A DNA stretch of 64,000 nt from Rhodospirillaceae bacterium (GCA_018401495.1 JAGYJX010000011.1:226421-290420), one strand, 5' to 3'. Positions 53,737-63,489 are shown, numbered from the stretch's first letter. The notes: a model not told the origin generated them from the letters alone. Program-made: numbers and translations.

Positions 53737-53973
53737 CGGGGGCCGGAGCGTAGGACCAGTCCGAACCCCGGACCAAGCCAATCCTGGGCCAAGGCGGGCC
53801 CAGGCAAGCCGACAAACAGTGCCGGGCCTGGACCCGCGGTGGAACCCGCCAGAAATTTGCAGCGGGCTTGACCTCCAGGAGGACCGCCTGTCATTAAGCC
53901 CGCCTCGTGCCTGTCACCCGCGCCCGCAAGCGGACCTTCGCCTCGCCCCGGGCTCCGGGGACCCGTAAGCGCC

Positions 53974-54532
53974 ATGGATGGTGTGATGATGCCCTTGCCG
54001 ATCGCCGCCCACACGCTGACCTTCGGGTACAACGAGTCCGAGGATCGCCTGGTCCTCCTGGTGACCAGCCAGGCCGGCGAGTCGCTGGCGCTCCTGCTGA
54101 CACGCCGGCTGGTCGGGCGCTTGATCAACGGTCTCGCCGGTATCCTGGAGCGCTCCAGTGTGGCGATGAGCCACGCACCGGCCGACATGCGCAGCGACGT
54201 GATCATGCTCGAGCACCACGGTGCCGTCGCGGCCACGGCGCACGCCGCCAGCCACCCCGGCGTCATCCGTCCCGGCCGCGGCTCAGGGGACCACGACAAC
54301 CCACGAGGCCCCCGTGCGCCTGGTGGCGAGCGTCGCCGTGACCACCCGGCCGAACGATTTCGAGTTCGTACTCAGCGACCTGCAAAGCCCGCTGGCGCGC
54401 TTCAGCGCCAGCCGAACGGAGTTGCACCGCACCCTTGACCTTCTCGGTCGCCACGCCCGAGCGGCGGACTGGAACATCAAGACCGAGGCCGGCTGGCTCG
54501 AGCCCGGTCAGACCAGCGTCGTGCTCAACTGA
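53974..54532 (+). CDS. Conserved-looking unknown protein (frameshifted)
   Basis: ATG 53974 (or 53986) gives LPIAAHTLTFGYNESEDRLV, LLVTSQAGESLALLLTRRLV and GRLINGLAGILERSS. Near 54290 the frame changes and continues APVRLVASVAVTTRPNDFEF, VLSDLQSPLARFSASRTELH and RTLDLLGRHARAADWNIKTE to a stop at 54530. About 185 residues when joined, without signal or membrane segment. I have the impression that similar proteins lie next to type I secretion loci, but cannot name a family. It might be a cytoplasmic accessory of the secretion system. Confidence 0.5.
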
Positions 54533-54983
54533 CGGGTGGCAGCGCGCGGCGTTGATCGACTGCCGCCGCGGCCGACGAACCGGGGCGGTCACAGTTGGTA
54601 GCCCCACGTCGCGACGTCGGGACCGCCCTACCGTTTTGGAAGGCCAACGCGGTAGAGAGACGGCACGGATCCAAGCCCGACGGACGGGCAACGTACCAGG
54701 TCAGCGTTGTCGCACCACCATCAACACGATTGACTCAGCCGCGCCAGTCAGTGCACACAAGGGGTGCGACGGGGCGCTGGGACCGTAGGTAGTTGACTGG
54801 CTTGACCGTTTTTGACGCGTGTCGGCCCCTCGGCTATATGCAGTCCCGACATTCGGCAGCGCTTGCCGGCTGGCACGACGCCCGACAGGAGTCACCGGCT
54901 CCGTGGCGCCGACACCGCTTGCAAGGTTGTCGCCTCTTCCTGGCTGGAGCGGTCAGTCGCGGGTTGCGCTCTGGAGGGAGACG
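54533..54983 (+). other. Gap before the type I secretion genes
   Basis: No gene seen in 450 nt. The right part contains the promoter described at 54812; short frames here lack any resemblance to proteins. Confidence 0.5.
54812..54840 (+). promoter_or_regulatory. Sigma-70-like promoter of the type I secretion operon
   Basis: TTGACG (54812-54817) and TATATG (54835-54840) with a 17-nt spacer, 144 nt upstream of the ABC transporter start. Confidence 0.5.
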
Positions 54984-56707
54984 ATGAGCAAGAAACCAAA
55001 GACGGTTCTGCACGACGCGGTCGTGGCGTGTCGGCCGTACTTGGCGGCGACGGTGTTCTTCAGCTTCTTCATCAACCTGCTGATGTTCATCGCCCCTCTC
55101 TACATGCTCCAGGTGTACGACCGCGTCCTGGTCAGCCGCAGCAACGTCACGCTGGTGGCGCTGACGGTCATCGCCATCGGCCTCCTGGTGGTGTACGGCA
55201 TCCTGGAAGCTGTGCGATCGCGGATCCTGGTCCGCGCCGGCATCAAGATCGACGAATACCTCAACGAGACGGTGTTCCGGGCGATCTTCCGGGGCTCGCT
55301 GCGGTCCCGCGGCGGTTCCTCGACCCAGGGCCTGCGAGACATGGACACGCTGCGCGAGTTTCTCTCGGGCGGCGCGGTGCTGGCGTTCTGCGACGCGCCG
55401 TGGGTCCCGATCTTCATCGCCCTGGGCTTCCTGCTGCACCCGGTGCTCGGCCTGGTGTCGCTCGGGGGCAGCATCATCATCTTCGCGCTGGCGCTGGCCA
55501 ACGAGTTCGCCACCCGATCGATGCTGCAGTCGGCCGCCGGCGCCAGCATGCGGGCGACCAACGAGGCGACCACCAATCTGCGCAACGCCGAGGTGGTCCA
55601 CGCCATGGGCATGATCTCGGCGGTCAAGAACCGCTGGAGCGGGCGCCACGGCGAAGCGCTGAGCCAGCAGTTCCGCGCCAGCGATCGCGCCGGCGCCATC
55701 CTGGCCTCGTCGCGTTTCGTGCGACTCGCCCTGCAGGTCGCCATTCTCGGCGCCGGCGCCTACCTCGCCGTCAAGGGTGATATTACCCCGGGCGCCATGA
55801 TCGCCGCCTCGATCATCATGGGCCGAGCGCTGGCTCCCGGTCGAAATGGCGGTCGGCCAATGGAAGACGTTCGTCGCCGGGCGCAGCGCCTACCGCCGGC
55901 TTGAGGAGTTGCTCGCCAACACCGCCGACTCTGAGCCGCCAATGCCTGCTGCCGGAGCCGAAGGGCGACATCAAGATCAGGGGCATCGTGGTCATCCCGC
56001 CGGGCGGGCGGGCGCCGGTCCTGAACAACATCTCCCTTGAACTCTCGCCCGGCACCGCCATCGGGCTGGTCGGCCCCAGCGGATCCGGTAAGTCATCGCT
56101 GGCGCGCGCCCTGGTCGGGGTGTGGCCGGTGATGGCGGGATCGATTCGTTACGACGGCGCCGATCTGAACCACCTCGACCCCGAGCGCCTCGGCCCGCAC
56201 ATCGGCTACATGCCCCAGGACGTCGAGTTATTCTCCGGCACCGTCGCCGAGAACATCGCGCGCTTCCAGACCATCGACTCCGACGCGGTGGTGACCGCCG
56301 CCCGCAAGGCCGGCGTGCACGACATGATCCTGCAACTCCCCGACGGCTACGACACCCACATCGGAGACGGCGGGCAGGCGCTCTCCGGCGGCCAGCGCCA
56401 GCGCATCGCGCTCGCGCGCGCGCTCTACGGCGACCCGAAGATCCTGATCCTCGACGAGCCGAACGCCAACCTCGACACCGAGGGCGAGCAGGCCCTCGCC
56501 CGGGCGCTGCAGCAGGCCAAGCAGGACGGCCGGACCATCGTCGTGATCAGCCACCGCACCTCGCTGCTGTCGGTGGTCGATATGATCGCGGTTCTGAAGG
56601 ACGGCATCCTGATGAAGCATGGGCCCCGCGACACCGTGCTCGGGGAACTCAGCAAACCGGTCGCTCCGCTCAGCCTTGCCGCAAGTGGGGGCGGGCCCGC
56701 TTCCTGA
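54984..56707 (+). pseudogene. Type I secretion ABC transporter (PrtD/RsaD-like), frameshifted
   Basis: Inner-membrane ABC exporter of the type I secretion family. GGAGGGAG precedes ATG 54984. The membrane domain starts LHDAVVACRPYLAATVFFSF with FINLLMFIAPLYMLQVYDRV, a signature of PrtD/RsaD proteins. Two indels (about 55835 and 55930) pass through VEMAVGQWKTFVAGRSAYRR to the nucleotide-binding domain: IGLVGPSGSGKSSLARALVG (Walker A), ALSGGQRQRIALARAL (signature), KILILDEPNANLD (Walker B), VVISHRTSLL. All motifs are intact once joined. The next gene is the HlyD partner. It should export the S-layer-like protein and perhaps the protease. Confidence 0.88.
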
Positions 56708-56783
56708 GCCACGCGCCGTGCCGTTACTCCAAGCACACTGTGCCAACGCCGATGTTCCCCATCCGCGCCTGAGGATCTGATCG

Positions 56784-58135
56784 ATGGCTCTGCAGACACT
56801 GGACGAGCACAGGCTTCCCCTCGCCTCCGCGAGCAATCCGTCCGCGCGTCCATCCTCCGGTGTGTCCGGCGTGGTGTGGTTCGGGCTTGCGGTGGTGCTG
56901 ATCGCCTTCGTCGGGTTCGGCGGATGGGCCGCAACCGCCCCGCTCGCCCGAGCGGTGCCGGCGGGAGCTATCCTCTCCGTGAAGGGTGAGCGCAAGCAGA
57001 TCCAGCACCTGGAAGGCGGCATCGTTCAGCAGATCCTGGTCGAGGAGGGCGAGCACGTCGAGCAGGACCAGCTCCTGGTCCTGCTCGACAACGTCCAGGC
57101 GGGCGCCACCATGGCGCGCCTGCGCCTGCAGGTCGACCAGCAGATGTCCCTGCAGGCCCGGCTGCAGGCCGAGCTCAGCGACGCCAAGGAGATCGAGTTT
57201 CCGGAAGCGCTGCTCTCGCGCGCCGACGACGCCGCCGTCCTGATGGTCATGGCAGCCGAGGTCGACCAGTTCGAGGCGCGGCGCGACTCGTTCCAGGGCC
57301 AGGTCGACATCCTTGAGCAGCGCGTGGAACAGCTCCAGGACCAGGTCCGTGGCCTGACGATCCAGCGCCAGTCCCGCCTCGAGCAGCTCAAGATCTTCAA
57401 CGCCGAGGTCATCGGCCTCCGAGAGCTGGTCCAGAAAGGCTACTACCCCCGGACCCAGCTGCTGGCTGTCGAGCGGGCGATGGCGCGCCTAGAAGGCGAG
57501 GTCGGCAGCGACGACGCCGAGATCGCCCGGGCGCGCAACGGCATCGGCGAATCGGAAATCCAGATCATCAACCTGAAACAGCGCTTCCGCGAGGAGGCTA
57601 TCGGCGAGCTCCGGGAGACCCAGGCCAACCTGGCCGACCTGCAGGAGCGCATCGCCGTCGCTCGAGACATTCTGCGCCGAGTGGAGATCCGCGCCCCGCA
57701 ATCCGGCATCGCGCAGAACGTCAAGACCCACACGGTCGGCGGCGTCGTGCGGCCCGGCGAGACCCTGATGGAGATCGCCCCCCAGGACGAGGAACTCCTG
57801 GTCGAAGCCAAGGTCGCGCCAACAGACATCGACGGTGTGATCATCGGCCTGCGGGCCGAGGTCCGGTTCACCGCCCTCAACGTCCGCGAGACCCCACCAT
57901 TTTTGGCACAGTTCGATCGGCCTCAGGCGACCGGTTGATCGACGAAGCGACCCGCGAGCCCTACTTCCTGGTGCGCGTCGAGATCCCCGCCGATGAGCGA
58001 GCAAAGCTCGGAGACGCCCGGCTGTCGGCCGGCATGCCCGCCGAAGTGCTGATCCAGACCGGCGAACGCACCGCCCTGCAGTATCTGCTCAAACCCCTGA
58101 CCGACGCTCTGGCACGCGGCCTCAACGAAGAGTGA
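56784..58135 (+). pseudogene. HlyD-family membrane fusion protein (PrtE/RsaE-like), frameshifted
   Basis: Periplasmic adaptor of the type I secretion system. One membrane helix (VVWFGLAVVLIAFVGFGGWA) is followed by the lipoyl half GAILSVKGERKQIQHLEGGI, long coiled coils (LDNVQAGATMARLRLQVDQQ to LADLQERIAVARDILRRVE) and APQSGIAQNVKTHTVGGVVR with PGETLMEIAPQDEELLVEAK. At the T-run near 57900 one base is missing or extra; the proper end is EPYFLVRVEIPADERAKLGD, RLSAGMPAEVLIQTGERTAL and YLLKPLTDALARGLNEE. An outer-membrane TolC-type partner is not encoded in the window. Confidence 0.9.
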
Positions 58136-58181
58136 GCCCACGTCAATCGGTGCGTCCACGATCCCACCTGGAGACGACGCT

Positions 58182-58445
58182 ATGGCCACGATTCCCACTG
58201 ATCAGATCCCCGAGACGGAAGACAAGGAACGCGTCAACCGCCTCGCCCGGGACATTATCGCGCCATCACTGCACCGGGCCATCGCGCACGCCCAGGACCA
58301 GGCGCCGATCAACGAGGTCCTGAGCGCCACCGCCAACGCCTACGCCGCGGTGCTCGTGCAGATGGTCGGCGTCGGCGCGGCCGCGAAACTCATGGCGGCG
58401 CACGCCGAGCATCTTCGAGCCCGGGCGGATGCCAAGGACGCCTGA
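58182..58445 (+). CDS. Small unknown protein of the secretion operon (87 residues)
   Basis: An 87-residue, mainly helical protein (ERVNRLARDIIAPSLHRAIA, QAPINEVLSATANAYAAVLV, MVGVGAAAKLMAAHAEHLRA) with no signal or membrane segment. GGAGACGA precedes ATG 58182, 46 nt after the HlyD-like gene. No family recognised. Its position between the exporter and its likely substrate suggests a chaperone or regulator of secretion (inference). Confidence 0.6.
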   Translation: MATIPTDQIPETEDKERVNRLARDIIAPSLHRAIAHAQDQAPINEVLSATANAYAAVLVQMVGVGAAAKLMAAHAEHLRARADAKDA

Positions 58446-58451
58446 TCGACG

Positions 58452-58466
58452 TGCGGCAATGCCGCA
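58452..58466. terminator. Short perfect hairpin after the secretion operon
   Basis: TGCGGCA / TGCCGCA with a one-base centre directly after the 87-residue gene. No T-run follows, so termination is weak or it is a transcript-stabilising hairpin. Confidence 0.3.
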
Positions 58467-58528
58467 ACATCCTCACAGAGATCACTGAAAAATCACAAAC
58501 CCTCTGATCCCGCTTGCGGAACCCGTCC

Positions 58529-58550
58529 GGGTATAGTAACTACTGTACCC
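58529..58550. promoter_or_regulatory. Imperfect palindrome in the S-layer gene leader
   Basis: GGGTATAGTAA and CTACTGTACCC form a 22-bp near-palindrome in the AT-richer leader about 120 nt before the large RTX gene. TTGCGG (58514) and TAACTA (58537) spaced by 17 nt are a weak promoter candidate overlapping it. Confidence 0.35.
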
Positions 58551-58672
58551 AGGGATGGAGACTGGGATGAAAAATTCCCGATCAAACTCTCTCTGAATAG
58601 AAATTTCCTTCCGCGGCCGACGTCACCTGACATCGCAGCTCGGGGCGGGAACGATTGGCAACTTGCTAGGGG

Positions 58673-61051
58673 ATGATGTCCATGGCCGTCTCATCGATGA
58701 CGTTCGACGAGAGTTACTATCTCACCCAGAACCCCGACGTTTTGACCGCGATCCTCAACGGCTTCTTCACCAACGCCGAGCAGCATTTCAACCTGCATGG
58801 CTATAAGGAACTTCGCGACCCGAACTCGGCGTTCGACACCTCGTACTACCTGTCGGCGAACCCGGACGTGCTGTCGGCCGGCGTCAATCCGTTCAACCAC
58901 TTCATCGCGAACGGCGCCAGCGAGAACCGCGCCCCGACCGAGGCTCTGGCCACTGCCGGCACGACCTTCGACTCGGCGACCTATCTGTCGACCTACCCGG
59001 ACGTGCAGACCGCGATCACTGCCGGCTCGTTCACCAGCGCCTACCAGCATTGGGTTCTGTTCGGTCAGTTCGAGACCCGGACTGCGCAGACCACTGACGG
59101 CACTGCTCTGACCGGCTCGGGCTCCTCGTCCAGCACTGGTTCGACCTTCACGCTCACTACTGCTTTGGACAACCTGACCGGTACATCGTGGAACGATACG
59201 TTCGTCGGCGACAACGGTTCTACCTCTCTTGGTGACCAGGTCAACGGCGGCAGCGGCACCGATACGCTGAAGCTCTTCGGTACGGCCACCGTTCCGCAGA
59301 CCACCAGCATCGAGGTCATCCAGTTCGACGGCATCAATGCCAATGCAAGCACGGAGAATCGGAGCGGTGTGACGTCGGTTATTCTGGCGAACTCCACGTT
59401 CACCGGCAACAATACGATGACTCTCGCGAATGGCGAGACGCTGACCGTCCAGAACCACGAGGGCGCGTTCGACATCGATCTGACGATCTCGTCGACTTCG
59501 ACCACCAGTCAGACCATCACCCTGAATGACGTTGGTCAGACGGCCGTGCCGGACATCGATGTGACCGCCACCTCGCTGACCGAGTTGACCCTGACCGGGA
59601 CTGGCTCGAAGAGCGCAGTGAACCTCCTCGACACCGAAAACATCCTCAAGACCCTCACGGTGACGGGCGATCAGGCGCTTACGATCACCAATGCCGCGAT
59701 CACCTCGCTGACTACTGTCAATTTGTCCGCCGCAACCGTTGGCCAGACCTTCAACACTGGTGCTACCAACGACGTGACCATCACGGGCGGCGCCGGCAAT
59801 GATACCGTGAACTTCACTGCTGCGCTGACCACCAAGGACACCCTCGACGGTGGCGCAGGTACGGATACCCTCGGCGTGACCGTGGGCGCTGGTATCACTG
59901 GGGATCTCAATGTCAAGAACTTCGAGATCCTCAGGCTGAATGATGTGGCGGCCACCGCTGCCATCGACATGGACAACGTTACTGGCATCACCACGGTGAG
60001 GCGAGTAGAGGGCACGGCATCGCACGTGACCACGGTCACCGATCTTGCGACCACAGCGACAACGATCGAATTTGTGGGAACTGGCGCGGCTGGTGATCAG
60101 TCGTTCGACGGTCTGGTTATCGACTACGACACCACCTCCGACATCTCTGCGGCGACCATCACGTTTGCGAACGCTGGAGTCGAGGCCGACAACGTCGACA
60201 TCCAAACCGGCATCACGATCAACGAGGTTGACGTAGTTACGATCACTGCTGCTGACGTTGGCACCACCGCCGGTGAGCGTATCAACCTCGGCACCGTGTC
60301 CATCACTGGTTCCAAGTCGCTGACGGTGACCTCGAACAGTGATGTGACGGTGGCAATCACGGGCGGCACCACGCTCGCCACGATTAACTTCAGTGGTGCG
60401 GATGCAGGCGTGACTGTTTCTGACGTGTCGGACTTCGAGAACAACGCGAAGGTGTTTCTGGGTGACGGCAACGACAGCTTCACTACGAACAATACTATCG
60501 ATCAGATCACCATCGATGCTGGTGCCGGCAATGATACGATTGATCTTGGTACCAACACGACCGGTAACACGATCACGACCGGTACGGGTGCAGATACAGT
60601 GAAGTTTGCTGGTGACGCTAGTGACGCTGGGCACACCATCACCGACTTCAGTGCAGGTTCAGGCGGTGACATCATCGACCTGGATATCAACGGTGCTGCG
60701 GCTGCTGGTGCAGGTGCAGCTTTGACCGCCGTTCAAAGTTTGGCGACTGGTGCGATTGCGGCGACGACAGGGCTTCTGATTTACACTGGAAACAATCTGG
60801 CTTCTGCTGATGAGGCCGGCGTGGAGGCCCTGTTCGACACTACGACCTCCAACCTCGAGTTCAACGCTGCTTCGGATGAGGTGTACCTCGTTGCTTCTAA
60901 CGGGACGAACGCATACCTGTTCTTCCTCGACGCGGCGGCAACTGACACTGAGTTTACGGCCGCTGACGACGTAGGAACGCTTATTGCGACGTTGTCCGGT
61001 GTGACCGATGCCACGACTTTGACGGCAGCGAACTTTGCCGACTTCCTCTAG
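58673..61051 (+). CDS. Large S-layer-like / RTX-type secreted protein
   Basis: A 792-residue acidic, Thr/Asp/Gly-rich protein, nearly free of Cys, Trp and Lys, typical of type I-secreted surface-layer proteins. The first 130 residues hold three repeats of FDxxYYLxxNPDV..H...G..E.R (FDESYYLTQNPDV, FDTSYYLSANPDV, FDSATYLSTYPDV). The middle is beta-rich with many Thr (LTVTGDQALTITNAAITSLT) and RTX-like GGAGNDTVNF, GDGNDSF and AGAGNDTIDLG motifs; the end carries the usual uncleaved export signal region (TLTAANFADFL). The GC content is clearly lower than in the surroundings, consistent with a strongly expressed gene with its own codon use. It follows its presumed exporter genes and ends at a strong terminator. 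Confidence 0.85.
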   Translation: MMSMAVSSMTFDESYYLTQNPDVLTAILNGFFTNAEQHFNLHGYKELRDPNSAFDTSYYLSANPDVLSAGVNPFNHFIANGASENRAPTEALATAGTTFDSATYLSTYPDVQTAITAGSFTSAYQHWVLFGQFETRTAQTTDGTALTGSGSSSSTGSTFTLTTALDNLTGTSWNDTFVGDNGSTSLGDQVNGGSGTDTLKLFGTATVPQTTSIEVIQFDGINANASTENRSGVTSVILANSTFTGNNTMTLANGETLTVQNHEGAFDIDLTISSTSTTSQTITLNDVGQTAVPDIDVTATSLTELTLTGTGSKSAVNLLDTENILKTLTVTGDQALTITNAAITSLTTVNLSAATVGQTFNTGATNDVTITGGAGNDTVNFTAALTTKDTLDGGAGTDTLGVTVGAGITGDLNVKNFEILRLNDVAATAAIDMDNVTGITTVRRVEGTASHVTTVTDLATTATTIEFVGTGAAGDQSFDGLVIDYDTTSDISAATITFANAGVEADNVDIQTGITINEVDVVTITAADVGTTAGERINLGTVSITGSKSLTVTSNSDVTVAITGGTTLATINFSGADAGVTVSDVSDFENNAKVFLGDGNDSFTTNNTIDQITIDAGAGNDTIDLGTNTTGNTITTGTGADTVKFAGDASDAGHTITDFSAGSGGDIIDLDINGAAAAGAGAALTAVQSLATGAIAATTGLLIYTGNNLASADEAGVEALFDTTTSNLEFNAASDEVYLVASNGTNAYLFFLDAAATDTEFTAADDVGTLIATLSGVTDATTLTAANFADFL

Positions 61052-61081
61052 TCTTCTCTGATTACGAGAGGGTACACTTGG

Positions 61082-61107
61082 GGCCGGCCCTTCGGGGCCG
61101 GCCTTTT
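61082..61107 (+). terminator. Rho-independent terminator after the S-layer-like gene
   Basis: Stem GGCCGGCCC / GGGCCGGCC with a TTCG loop, followed by TTTT. It lies 30 nt after the stop codon and is the clearest terminator in the window. Confidence 0.92.
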
Positions 61108-61314
61108 CGCTTGAATGCCTCCTACCGATTATCCGCGGCAAACACCCATGTCATCGCCAAGTAAGCCTACACCGACGACCCACAGACTCCCGGCGACTGC
61201 GGACTCAGTCGCTGTGGATCTGAGCGTTCAAAGTGATGGAGAGTAAGCCGCGTCAGTGAGATCCCCGTTTGCTGTGGGCTTAGCCTAATTCAGATTAGCC
61301 GGTGGCTTCCTCGC

Positions 61315-62020
61315 ATGGCCAAACCTCTCCTGACGCAGCAGCCGGCTCCGGTCACTAGGCACGACGCTTCCTTGACCAGGCGCTATCTTTCTCCAGCGGT
61401 AAGCGCTATCGAGGAGCTGTTTCTCGAAATCCGCGCCCAAGCCGACCAAGATCTGATCCCGCACATTTCCACGCTAACCCGGGAAGGCGTATCCGCTCGG
61501 CCGCTGCAAGGAAATCACGCTCGGAGTTCTGGAACGCCTACGCAACCTTCCCCACGAAACACGACGTCACCACGGCGCGCGGTCTTTGCAAGCTTTTCTG
61601 GATGCTGGTGGCTCAGGTCGCTGCGTCTGGGGAGTGCTGCGTGACCGCTACTTCCAGACGGCCCTACAGTTTGGTGGCCTTTACGTCGACGTATCCAACG
61701 ACACGGTGATCGTCACCAAGCCGAAGATCGAAATCCTTCCCATGGAGGACTCAGGGTTGGTGGCAGTCAGCGGAGCCGCACACTTCTCCAGGATCGCCGA
61801 GACATACTGGGGTGTGCAGGTTTACGCAAATCACGCGCTGCCGTCCCTCGCACCCATGTTACCCATGATCGCCGTCGCCAAAGGGAAAGCACCGGTCCTA
61901 GAATCGACGACCCGCTATATGACCGAATTGTTCGTAAGCGTCACGAGCGCCACACGCCCGTTGGCTATTGACGCCGTCGCTTTGGTTTCGGCGGCCGAGC
62001 GGGCTTCGGCGCGCGCCTGA
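61315..62020 (+). pseudogene. Unknown protein, frameshifted and cut near IS66
   Basis: ATG 61315 opens LTRRYLSPAVSAIEELFLEI and RAQADQDLIPHISTLTREG. Near 61490 the frame changes and the protein continues YPLGRCKEITLGVLERLRNL, QAFLDAGGSGRCVWGVLRDR, YFQTALQFGGLYVDVSNDTV and IVTKPKIEILPMEDSGLVAV to about 61950. The last residues run into the opposite UPF0149-like gene and may be spurious. No family recognised; no signal or membrane segment. Its position after the S-layer gene may be a coincidence of insertion. Confidence 0.55.
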
Positions 62021-62378
62021 GCTTCCGGGTTGCCTTGTGGAGTTCGACGACCGCGGCCCCGATGGTGTTGTGGGCGCAGTCCTGGATGTTCGACAGATCG
62101 GTCGGCGACAGTTCGGGCAGCAGGCTCCGCCCGAGCTCGTTGCTGGCCAGGATCGGCCTGAGCTTGTGGCGGGTGGGCGACAGGACGATTGGCATCCAGG
62201 CGTCAGGAGCGAGGGAGAACCCGGTCATGAACCCGGTGACCCAGTCCTCGATGATCACCTGGCCCAGGTGGTTCATGAACATCGGCGTGTAGTCGGTAAC
62301 CACCCGGTGTAGGCCGCCTTGCGGATCGGGCTCGATAGATAGCTGACTGTCGTTATGGATATCCATACCGACAGTCAT
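61965..62378 (-). CDS. UPF0149/YecA-like protein, probably N-terminally truncated
   Basis: A 137-residue reading whose middle (FMNHLGQVIIEDWVTGFMTG, FSLAPDAWMPIVLS) matches the second half of UPF0149/YecA proteins (W..GF..G..L..DAW). The first half of that fold is missing and the N-terminus begins at an inverted repeat shared with the IS66 tnpA start, so the gene appears cut by the insertion. The Lys/Arg/Pro tail (KPARPPKPKRRRQ) is basic and might bind nucleic acid. It could also be a passenger of the IS66 element; both readings are open. Confidence 0.55.
   Translation of the reverse strand: MTVGMDIHNDSQLSIEPDPQGGLHRVVTDYTPMFMNHLGQVIIEDWVTGFMTGFSLAPDAWMPIVLSPTRHKLRPILASNELGRSLLPELSPTDLSNIQDCAHNTIGAAVVELHKATRKLRRAPKPARPPKPKRRRQ
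62344..62377. repeat. 34-bp inverted repeat holding two divergent start codons
   Basis: Arms TGACTGTCG / CGACAGTCA enclose TATGGATATCCATA, with only one mismatched pair over 34 nt. ATGGATATCCAT is its own reverse complement and provides the first codons (MDIH) of IS66 tnpA on the plus strand and, on the minus strand, codons 5-8 of the UPF0149-like reading. Confidence 0.75.
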
Positions 62379-62786
62379 CAGGTTAGCCGCCTCGAGGTCG
62401 TCGACACTGGCCGTCGCCGGCGCTGGACCGAGGCGGAGAAGCTTCGGATCGTCGAGGAGAGCTTCTCGCGTCCGCGCTATGCGTCGACGACGGCGCGACG
62501 CTACGGGCTGTCCGGTGCGCTGCTGTTCTCGTGGCGCAAGGCGTATCGCGAGGGGCGTCTCGGCGCCGGGGCGCTGGACGGGTTCGTGCCGGCGGTGATC
62601 GTGCCGGAGAGCTTGCCGGCTGCTCCCTCGACCTTCGCGAAGGCTTCGGCTGACAGGTGGCCGGGTGACGCCAGCCGCGGACGGATGGAAGTGGTGAGTG
62701 CAAGTGGCCGGCGCGTGGTGGTCGGCCCGGACTTCGATCCGCAGGCGCTGCTTGTGTTGCTGGCTGTCCTGGAGCAGCCACGATGA
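62355..62786 (+). CDS. tnpA: IS66 accessory protein TnpA (copy 1)
   Basis: A 143-residue IS66 OrfA protein: [40 protein letters not shown] are the IS66 helix-turn-helix, and [20 protein letters not shown] is the usual end. The middle contains FAKASADR, encoded around the 12-bp palindrome CCTTCGCGAAGG (62632-62643), a piece I suspect to be a small inserted repeat. It overlaps tnpB by 4 nt (ATGA), as in complete IS66 elements. Confidence 0.88.
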   Translation: MDIHTDSHQVSRLEVVDTGRRRRWTEAEKLRIVEESFSRPRYASTTARRYGLSGALLFSWRKAYREGRLGAGALDGFVPAVIVPESLPAAPSTFAKASADRWPGDASRGRMEVVSASGRRVVVGPDFDPQALLVLLAVLEQPR

Positions 62787-62921
62787 TCCCGGTTCCGAGC
62801 GGGGTTCGGGTGTGGCTGGCGACCGGCCAAACCGACATGCGCAAGGGCTTCCCCGGCCTGGCGCTGCAGGTCCAGGAGGTGCTGCGGCGCAATCCGCTGG
62901 GCGGCCATCTCTTCGTCTTCC
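62783..62921 (+). pseudogene. tnpB: IS66 TnpB (copy 1), truncated by a second IS66
   Basis: The reading [37 protein letters not shown] is a normal IS66 TnpB start. After FVFR the similarity stops where GTAAGCGGTGCCC begins, the look of an IS66 terminal repeat. Some 70 residues of the family (the KILVWDG.G part) are missing. Copy 1 of the element is therefore interrupted by copy 2. Confidence 0.8.
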
Positions 62922-63011
62922 GTAAGCGGTGCCCAGACCCCATTGAATTGCTGATTGCTGCCGCCCGCGGTCCTGTCCACGCTGTCGCCCGGACGTGAGC
63001 GGGAGCGTGTG

Positions 63012-63489
63012 ATGTCGGACGCGGTGGGCGTCGGGAATGAGGTTGAGGCTGGGTCGGCCGGTTTTGGCGGCCGCCTGGAAGTCCTGGATGGCCCGTCGGG
63101 TCGCCGGCGTTGGCCTGATGCTCTTAAGGGGCGGATGGTCGCGGAGAGCTTTGCCCCGGGCGTGCGGGTATGCGACGTGGCCCGGCGGTATCGGGTGTCG
63201 GGTCAGCAGCTGACGACGTGGCGGCGGGCGGCCCGGGAGGGGCTTGCTGGCGCTGCCAGGGGACGCCGTCGGCGCGGAGGATCTGGGCCTGGTGTCGGTG
63301 GAGGTCGAGACCCCGGTGTCCGCGGAAGCCGCCTCGCCAGATCGCGGTGCTCGAGGCACGGTACGACCCAATGCTGGCCTGGACGATCGGATCGAAATCG
63401 TGGTGGAAGGCGTGATGGTGCGGCTGCCGGCAGCGACGCCGGTCGCGCGAGTGGTGGAGATCGCGGTGGCGCTCGGAGCGCGAGTGTGA
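63012..63489 (+). pseudogene. tnpA: IS66 TnpA (copy 2), frameshifted
   Basis: ATG 63012 gives GGRLEVLDGPSGRRRWPDAL and MVAESFAPGVRVCDVARRYR with SGQQLTTWRRAAREGL, the IS66 OrfA helix-turn-helix, different in sequence from copy 1. Near 63240 one indel changes the frame to LALPGDAVGAEDLGLVSVEV and RIEIVVEGVMVRLPAATPVA, the normal C-terminal end, with a stop at 63487 overlapping tnpB (GTGA). Confidence 0.8.

Noticed and set aside
58653..58670. TTGGCAACTTGC as a sigma-54 promoter
   Set aside because: The GG to GC distance is too short for the -24/-12 spacing.
58691..60634. A 647-codon minus-strand ORF opposite the S-layer-like gene
   Set aside because: Mirror of Thr/Val-rich codons; no start signal, no family, and the plus strand has clear repeats and motifs.
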